A stretch of 8,492 nt of DNA from Methanolinea sp. SDB (GTDB lineage Archaea > Halobacteriota > Methanomicrobia > Methanomicrobiales > Methanospirillaceae): positions 1 to 8,492 of the forward strand of contig LKUF01000275.1 in assembly GCA_001412335.1 (NCBI GenBank), written 5' to 3'. Below are positions 4,609 to 8,492 of this stretch, piece by piece (the first letter of the stretch is position 1; each line of letters starts with the position of its first letter). The position numbers and the translations under genes are program-made. The notes under the pieces were generated by a model, which had not been told where the DNA came from, ran no database searches, and worked only from the letters and a program-made list of their open reading frames with translations.

Positions 4609-4978
4609 GCAGAGCGGGGCCGGGCCGGGCCTTGAACTGGATATCCCCGGCAAAATAGGCCCGGAATCCTACCTAACATCCGTGATGATTACGATTGGGA
4701 AGATTGACGAATCCATTTTAGACCTGAAAGGCAGTACGGACCGCCGGCCGTACTACTTGCTCAGGCAGCTGATCGCCCGCGTCCCGGACGATGAGATCCG
4801 GCGCGAGCTCTTCGGCCTGGTTGAAACGGAATTGACGCGGTTGAAAGAAGAATTTTCCAATAACGACGAACACGGACGGGCTGTTTTAGAACTTGTTTCC
4901 GTGATTGCCGGCGAATGTGTCGCGTATTTTGATGAGTATATCGGCATCGCCCGAAAGCAGGTAATTTCAAAGGTGTAA
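4601..4978 (+). CDS. hypothetical 125-aa helical protein (TTG start)
   Basis: A 125-residue protein with an unusual TTG start at 4601. AAAGGAG (4585-4591) lies 9 bases upstream and decides the start; the ATG at 4605 is in another frame that stops after about 15 codons. The chain has a Gly-rich head, then helices including DGLKGS-type turns, YYLLRQLIARVPDDEIRREL and a charged helix TELTRLKEEF, and ends FDEYIGIARKQVISKV. It has no membrane segment or known motif. It overlaps the previous gene by 8 bp and is followed 3 bp later by the ATPase ATG, so it is firmly in the same operon. Function is unknown; a partner of the ATPase is a reasonable guess. Confidence 0.7.
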   Translation: MNEQSGAGPGLELDIPGKIGPESYLTSVMITIGKIDESILDLKGSTDRRPYYLLRQLIARVPDDEIRRELFGLVETELTRLKEEFSNNDEHGRAVLELVSVIAGECVAYFDEYIGIARKQVISKV

Positions 4979-4981
4979 GTT

Positions 4982-5911
4982 ATGGCACAATACGACCTTG
5001 AAAAAATCATCGGGACCGGCCGGGGAGCCCGCCGGCAGTATTCGGATAAGTTTTCCGAAATAGAACCGCCGCGATTATCAGAGATCCTTGCTGATCGCGT
5101 TTGTGGGAAACACAATCAAGACGCTATTTTATTGTGCGTCGGCCAGCGTGGGAGCGGGAAAAGCCATTTCCTGCTTAATCTGGCCGTTGAAACCGCTAAA
5201 CGGATCGCGGAAAAAAAGGGTGGGTCCTGGGAAGATTACTTCTCACCGGAAGAAAACGTCGCTGTGATTTCCGGCGAGCAAATCGTTGAAAAGTTGCAGA
5301 ATTTGAAGAGATTGCAAGTTGTGATTCTCGATGATGTGGGCGCGGATGCCATGAACGCAAGAAGTTTCATGTCCAAAGAAAACAGGGATTTGAGCGCAAT
5401 TCTGCAAATTTGCAGAACAGAACGGAACACGTTATTGATTTCGACACCACAAAGAGAGCTGGCCGACGTCAATATTGGAAGGCTCTCTGCGTATTTCTGT
5501 GAGATATCGGAATCACTTCATGATCATGGGCTCGTTTTGGTTAAGGTTTTCACACAAAAACCACAGTTTCGGAGCGGTAAGATGTTCTATCCCTATCTGC
5601 GATGGGGGAAACACAAGATTGTACGGTTCGTCTCCGGTATGCCGCCGGCTGATATCTTCGAGCGGTATGATAAGATCCGTGATGAGCAGGCCCGGCAGGT
5701 TGCAGCAAGCCAGCGGGCAGAGAAGGAAGAATGTAATTCACCCGGGAAACGAGAACAACACTGGCAAGAACTTGAATCCCAATATGGCGATGAAGTGACA
5801 CAGATGCACAATGAAGGAATATCGGATTATCTCATTGGAAAAGAGATAGGATTGTCAAAAGACACTGTTGCAAGGTTGATATCCCGGCAGCGAGAGAGAG
5901 AGAGTATTTAG
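4982..5911 (+). CDS. P-loop ATPase (FtsK/HerA-like, mobile-element type) with C-terminal helix-turn-helix
   Basis: A 309-residue protein with a nucleotide-binding core. Walker A is GQRGSGKS (54-61) and Walker B is VVILDDVG (113-120). These are followed by NARSFMSKENRDLSAILQIC (125-144) and LLISTPQRELADVNIGRL (151-168), an order like that of the ATPases on archaeal plasmids and viruses with DE-x-G, SK-x-N, LQ-x-x-R and TxP motifs. The region 215-245 (GMPPADIFERYDKIRDEQ) is a charged linker. Residues 268-305 form a Hin-like helix-turn-helix (EGISDYLIGKEIGLSKDTVARLI), suggesting DNA targeting. The start has AAAGGTG upstream and lies 3 bp after the previous stop. It could drive DNA movement, packaging or segregation. 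The superfamily assignment is firm at the P-loop level and moderate beyond that. Confidence 0.8.
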   Translation: MAQYDLEKIIGTGRGARRQYSDKFSEIEPPRLSEILADRVCGKHNQDAILLCVGQRGSGKSHFLLNLAVETAKRIAEKKGGSWEDYFSPEENVAVISGEQIVEKLQNLKRLQVVILDDVGADAMNARSFMSKENRDLSAILQICRTERNTLLISTPQRELADVNIGRLSAYFCEISESLHDHGLVLVKVFTQKPQFRSGKMFYPYLRWGKHKIVRFVSGMPPADIFERYDKIRDEQARQVAASQRAEKEECNSPGKREQHWQELESQYGDEVTQMHNEGISDYLIGKEIGLSKDTVARLISRQRERESI

Positions 5912-6020
5912 CGGGCTGTATGTTTTCATTTAATTAGATCAAAAGAAATTAAGAAATTGTTTGCTTCTGCAGATGTCTGTGAAAGCAAGATGCCGCCCTG
6001 GCGAGCTATGCACGAGTGTT

Positions 6021-6046
6021 CACTTCGGCAGAATTCTGCTGAAGTG
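6021..6046. repeat. 26-bp palindrome P4 (one mismatch)
   Basis: CACTTCGGCAGAA and TTCTGCTGAAGTG are complementary at 12 of 13 positions with no spacer. It has the same total length as P1-P3 but different end bases. It lies between the ATPase and helicase 3' ends and might be a regulator or replication-protein site, or a bidirectional terminator hairpin. Confidence 0.6.
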
Positions 6047-6063
6047 TATCAGAACAGATCAAC

Positions 6064-6090
6064 TGTTCCAGGTGTTCTAACTTTGTTCTA
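6064..6090 (+). repeat. three TGTTC(C/T)A direct repeats at 9-11 bp spacing
   Basis: TGTTCCA at 6064, TGTTCTA at 6073 and TGTTCTA at 6084 are close to one helical turn apart. A reverse-oriented GAACAG at 6052-6057 pairs with CTGTTC at 6063-6068, and a further TGTTC is at 6017. They resemble a second, weaker iteron set next to the TGACGC array. Confidence 0.4.
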
Positions 6091-6127
6091 TCATCTGATA
6101 CCACTATCACAAAATCAATTCTCTGTT

Positions 6128-6258
6128 GCCTATGACGCGAGATGACGCACGCTGACGCATAGATTGTGTTTCCGTATCTATACTCATGAAATTTGAACTT
6201 TTGAAGAATACGGAAAAAGGTTGTTATGCGTCAAGGCGCGTCATTTTGCGTCAGGCTC
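6128..6258. repeat. large inverted repeat with 10-bp-periodic TGACGC iterons; candidate replication origin
   Basis: TGACGC occurs at 6133, 6143 and 6153, exactly 10 bp apart. The inverse GCGTCA occurs at 6228, 6238 and 6248, also exactly 10 bp apart. The symmetry extends inward: TGACGCATA after each third copy, and TTTCCGTAT (6169-6177) facing ATACGGAAA (6208-6216). The arms are therefore about 50 bp, imperfect, around a 30-bp centre in which about 22 bases are A or T. The right arm runs over the last codons and stop of the helicase gene. Helical-phase iterons beside an AT-rich stretch and a replicative helicase gene are the classic layout of a plasmid origin; phage P4 has 10-bp iterons bound by its helicase-primase. 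The role is inferred, the structure is directly visible. Confidence 0.7.
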
Positions 6259-7905
6259 CTTAATTTGGAGTTTTTGATTTTCGCTGTTTAGAGAGGGTTG
6301 GGCCTTCAATGTTATACCTTTGAAGTAACGACCAGTAGAATCTCTATCACGCACGTATTTTTCTGCCATCTCGTTGGAAAAGGCGTTTTTCCCCATCGGT
6401 TTTTTTTCGTTTATAATCTCACAATAATCCAGGTATTCTTTGTACAGGACCGAGACAAAAACAACACCTGATGGATCTTCAATCAAAACCTTTTCACGGA
6501 AATCATATAGCCGGTCCTGCTCGATTTTATATTCTTCTGTGGCTATCTTGACTACATCAGGTTCCTTCAATCCAACAACATGATATTCCCTTAATCCTTC
6601 GCACATCCAATTAACTATTCCTGGGAGTTCTTTCAATAACTTTTCAGGTAGGTTCTTATCGATTTTTTTCACTCGATAATTAAAAGGAATCAATTTTACC
6701 CGATCCCAAATCGAAAGAGTGCCATCCCTAATTTCTGGCTTGTGGTTAAACGCCCACCAGATTTTAAACTGTGGTCGATACTCAAACATCTCTTGAAATA
6801 AAAACCGGCATGAAATTGTGTCGGTCGCTCCCGTTAGTTGTTTAATCAATTCCTCGTCTAATCGCTTGTTTTTCCCTGCCTCGTTTGCAGTAACATACCT
6901 CGCACCTTTGAGAGCTGCAAGATCATTTCTGACGTTATCATGTCGCTGCTGGCAAAAAGAATTAGCCTCGGCTTGTTTGGCATATTCGCCCATAGCTGTG
7001 GCAACCGTATTCAGCAGAGTGCTTTTTCCGTTTGCCCCCATTCCATGACAGAGAAAAATCGCTCTCTCTTTTGTGTCCGTTGTGAGTGAATATCCTAACG
7101 CACGCTGCACGAATTTGATTAAATCCGTATTTCTTTCAAATATCTCGTTTAGAAATGTTTCCCATTGCGGGCATGTCGCATCCGGCAGATACTCGCATCC
7201 CATAGCCTTAGTGCATCGGTCTTCCCGCTTATGCTCGCGGAAGGTGAAGGTGTCAAGCTCGAGGGTGCCGTTCGGGAAGTTTATGAGGTTCGGGTTTGCA
7301 TCCAGGGCTGCAGGCAATACCGGGACTTCGCTCTGTGTTAAGGCAGCCATCGCGTTTATTCGTGGGTGCGATTGCGAAGTGCCAGCCCATTTATAGAGGT
7401 CGCTGGACCCGCCTGCCGCGTGTGCTTCGTCACCGATCCGCATGGCGGTATCTTTTGCCAGCCGCATGATCTTCCCGGTATCGTCGGGTGCCCACCTCGT
7501 CTCGTCCCAGACATACCACTTCTTCCAGGGGTGACAGTAGAGGAGATTCTGGCCGTATCGTTTCACCAACCGCTCGGCATTGCCGACATCAGATAAAGGC
7601 AAGTCTTTACAATACCCGGATAACCGATCCTGCCGGTCCCGTTCTGCCTTCCTTGCCTCTATCCGTGCGATCTCTTCATCAGCCCATTTTAATGCGGCCT
7701 CTTCATCGGTATCAACAGCGGGCTCTATTATCTCGAAACCTTTACCGCCCGTTGCAGTGATAGAGGGAATTTTGATGACATCGCCTTCATGAAAGACAAT
7801 AGGTTTGCCGTCAGGGCCGGCGATTTGAATGGTTCCATCTTCGTCTTTTACCTCATCGAAGAAGCCAGGCAGCACCCGGACCGTTACCTCGTCGGTCCCG
7901 TTCAT
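6241..7905 (-). CDS. D5/P4-type SF3 replicative helicase
   Basis: A 554-residue replication helicase. Residues 110-250 resemble the D5 N-terminal domain (RLVKRYGQNLLYC, WYVWDETRW, NLINFPNGTLEL). Walker A is GMGANGKST (288-296), Walker B is YVTANE (337-342) and the motif C asparagine is in WWAFNHKPEIR (384-393), with a probable arginine finger in WDRVKLIPF. The C-terminal 470-530 (VSVLYKEYLDYCEI, GKNAFSNEM) is the winged-helix typical of P4-like proteins. No archaeo-eukaryotic primase domain precedes it, so priming must come from elsewhere. The frame is open up to 8193, but those extra 96 codons are the shadow of two upstream genes. The ATG at 7905 has GGAGGG 8 bases upstream and overlaps the previous stop as ATGA, so it is the start. 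It unwinds the element's DNA, probably from the adjacent iteron site. Confidence 0.9.
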   Translation of the reverse strand: MNGTDEVTVRVLPGFFDEVKDEDGTIQIAGPDGKPIVFHEGDVIKIPSITATGGKGFEIIEPAVDTDEEAALKWADEEIARIEARKAERDRQDRLSGYCKDLPLSDVGNAERLVKRYGQNLLYCHPWKKWYVWDETRWAPDDTGKIMRLAKDTAMRIGDEAHAAGGSSDLYKWAGTSQSHPRINAMAALTQSEVPVLPAALDANPNLINFPNGTLELDTFTFREHKREDRCTKAMGCEYLPDATCPQWETFLNEIFERNTDLIKFVQRALGYSLTTDTKERAIFLCHGMGANGKSTLLNTVATAMGEYAKQAEANSFCQQRHDNVRNDLAALKGARYVTANEAGKNKRLDEELIKQLTGATDTISCRFLFQEMFEYRPQFKIWWAFNHKPEIRDGTLSIWDRVKLIPFNYRVKKIDKNLPEKLLKELPGIVNWMCEGLREYHVVGLKEPDVVKIATEEYKIEQDRLYDFREKVLIEDPSGVVFVSVLYKEYLDYCEIINEKKPMGKNAFSNEMAEKYVRDRDSTGRYFKGITLKAQPSLNSENQKLQIKEPDAK

Positions 7906-8096
7906 CCCGGCATCCCTCCGTTCCGCCGGCAGATAGTAGACGCAATCCCGACGATCACATAGTCGGGCAGTCGTGTGAATCGCATCGAGGCCGCGAACAC
8001 CCCGCGGACGAGGACATCGACGCACACGTGATGAGAGCGCCCGTTGCCGTCCGAGATGAACGCCTGCCGGTGGCAACTTATACAGGGCAGATTCAT
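7902..8096 (-). CDS. 64-aa Cys-rich protein, possible zinc finger
   Basis: A small protein starting MNLPCISCHRQAF, with C5, C8, H9, H22, H23, C25 and C56. C5/C8 with H22-C25 could hold one zinc. The rest (VDVLVRGVFAASMRFTRLP, DYVIVGIAST) is beta-like and moderately hydrophobic. The start is taken at the ATG at 8096, because GGAGG lies 8 bases upstream and the ATG overlaps the TGA of the zinc-ribbon gene. A further ATG at 8111 in frame has no such signal. Its TGA overlaps the helicase ATG. No family is recognised; the coupling to the helicase suggests an accessory of replication or its regulation. Confidence 0.65.
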   Translation of the reverse strand: MNLPCISCHRQAFISDGNGRSHHVCVDVLVRGVFAASMRFTRLPDYVIVGIASTICRRNGGMPG

Positions 8097-8278
8097 GCGC
8101 CGATCCTCCATCCGGCCGCGAGCAGTTTTCGATGTTGTGTAATAGTGACCCGCTCAAGCGGTCCGGAGCAATACGCACAAAAATGCGGGTCATTCCGTGA
8201 GTATCCCGGAAATGTCGTAATCTCCGCGGTTATCCGGATACCGACGGATTTGCACATCGGGCAGCGGTAATAGCTCAC
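8093..8278 (-). CDS. 61-aa zinc-ribbon protein
   Basis: Starts MSYYRCPMCKSVGIRIT and carries two knuckles, CPMC (C6, C9) and CAYC (C34, C37), separated by 24 residues: a compact zinc ribbon that probably binds nucleic acid or a protein partner. The C-terminal part (ERVTITQHRKLLAAGWRIGA) is a basic helix. The start chosen is the GTG at 8278, which has GGAGG 7 bases upstream and overlaps the TGA of the 33-aa gene as GTGA. An in-frame GTG at 8296 would add six residues but lies before that ribosome site. Its stop overlaps the next gene's ATG. No precise family is recognised. Confidence 0.75.
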   Translation of the reverse strand: MSYYRCPMCKSVGIRITAEITTFPGYSRNDPHFCAYCSGPLERVTITQHRKLLAAGWRIGA

Positions 8279-8376
8279 CCGCTCGCCTCCACGCACACAA
8301 AGTTATTTACATTAAAACAATTCAGATAGTATTGTAATACCATTCGGGCCGTGTTGCCACGGCCAACACTTGACAT
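8275..8376 (-). CDS. 33-aa peptide leading the helicase operon
   Basis: A short frame MSSVGRGNTARMVLQYYL, then NCFNVNNFVCVEASG and stop. The basic head followed by an aromatic stretch is not a clear membrane span. No family is recognised. It is supported as a gene by GGAG 7 bases before the ATG, a TATA-like ATTTAAAAAG about 25 bp upstream, and a TGA that overlaps the GTG of the zinc-ribbon gene in the same manner as the other junctions of this operon. It may act as a leader peptide coupling translation into the operon, or as a small regulator. A decayed look-alike of its C-terminal end occurs near 3266-3305. Confidence 0.5.
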   Translation of the reverse strand: MSSVGRGNTARMVLQYYLNCFNVNNFVCVEASG

Positions 8377-8394
8377 TTTCAGTCTCCTTTCCTT

Positions 8395-8405
8395 CTTTTT
8401 AAATC
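8395..8405 (-). promoter_or_regulatory. TATA box candidate of the helicase operon
   Basis: The minus strand reads GATTTAAAAAG, centred about 25 bp upstream of the ATG at 8376. If used, transcription would begin almost at the ATG, which sits oddly with the GGAG motif between them; a promoter further upstream is an alternative. Nothing else was recognised from 8406 to the window end. Confidence 0.4.
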
Positions 8406-8492
8406 ACTTCCTTTTGTTCAAGTATCGACGCAGAATAGATGGCGAGCTCTTATCGTTGGCAGGAAAAAACGGCCAGTATTATCGCCATTTTA

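Larger units (their letters stand above)
5912..6127. other. intergenic region between convergent genes, left half
   Basis: No gene is supported here; the one open frame of about 60 codons beginning at 5957 has no promoter or ribosome site and no protein-like composition. T-rich sequence just after the ATPase stop (ATGTTTTCATTTAATT) may end transcription. The rest holds the 26-bp palindrome at 6021, TGTTC repeats at 6064-6088, and an 8-bp inverted pair GTATCAGA (6046-6053) and TCTGATAC (about 6095-6102) enclosing those repeats. It probably belongs functionally with the inverted repeat to its right. Confidence 0.5.

Noticed and set aside
5957..6145. A 62-codon plus-strand frame in the gap between the ATPase and the helicase
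   Set aside because: It covers the palindrome, TGTTC repeats and TGACGC iterons and has no ribosome site or TATA at a suitable distance.
6128..6258. A CRISPR array
   Set aside because: The repeat unit is only 6 bp with 4-bp gaps and is arranged in mirror symmetry, unlike CRISPR repeats and spacers.
7906..8193. The 96-codon N-terminal extension of the helicase frame
   Set aside because: It runs through two better-supported small genes in another frame, has arginine/histidine-rich composition without domain likeness, and the ATG at 7905 has a strong ribosome site and an ATGA junction.
8440..8460. GAGCTCGCCA shared between about 2773-2783 and 8450-8460, considered as a possible attachment-site repeat
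   Set aside because: Only about 10 bases match, the flanks differ, and there is no integrase or tRNA gene beside either copy; chance is adequate.

Overview
The window looks like DNA of a methanogenic archaeon, most likely of the Methanomicrobia (the exact order is my inference). It has a conserved chromosomal cluster that includes an F420-dependent NADP reductase, archaeal TATA boxes about 25-28 bp before start codons, several near-leaderless starts, and archaeal-type mobile-element proteins. No rRNA, tRNA, CRISPR array, complete insertion sequence or integrase gene was seen.

Region 1 (1-2300, all minus strand) is an ordinary chromosomal operon, read right to left: thioredoxin, F420H2:NADP+ oxidoreductase (npdG/fno), a MagIII-like HhH-GPD DNA glycosylase, a class II aldolase of the fuculose-phosphate aldolase type, and the start of a DUF2281-like gene cut by the window edge. 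The genes abut or overlap by a few bases, and a TATA box precedes the thioredoxin gene.

Region 2 (about 2300-3430) has no intact gene. It holds two decayed minus-strand fragments resembling the C-terminal part of ParB-like proteins, a possible zinc-ribbon remnant, and an unusual density of large palindromes. Three of these are 26-bp palindromes with the same outer bases (ACCC...GGGT) but different, mutually compensating interiors.

Region 3 (3431-8492) looks like part of an integrated plasmid or provirus. On the minus strand there are a 48-aa gene and a tightly overlapping trio: a basic protein with two VRAH-x-RR motifs, a one-helix membrane peptide and a 95-aa protein. Divergent from the trio, on the plus strand, are two unknown helical proteins and a P-loop ATPase with a C-terminal helix-turn-helix. 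From the right end inward on the minus strand come a 33-aa peptide, a zinc-ribbon protein, a second Cys-rich protein and a D5/P4-type SF3 helicase, each overlapping the next by an ATGA/GTGA stop-start junction.

The ATPase and helicase genes converge on a 329-bp gap. It contains a large inverted repeat with three TGACGC hexamers at exact 10-bp spacing facing three GCGTCA hexamers at exact 10-bp spacing, around an AT-rich centre. This is the best candidate for the element's replication origin, with the adjacent helicase as its likely user, and it is the most interesting feature of the window.
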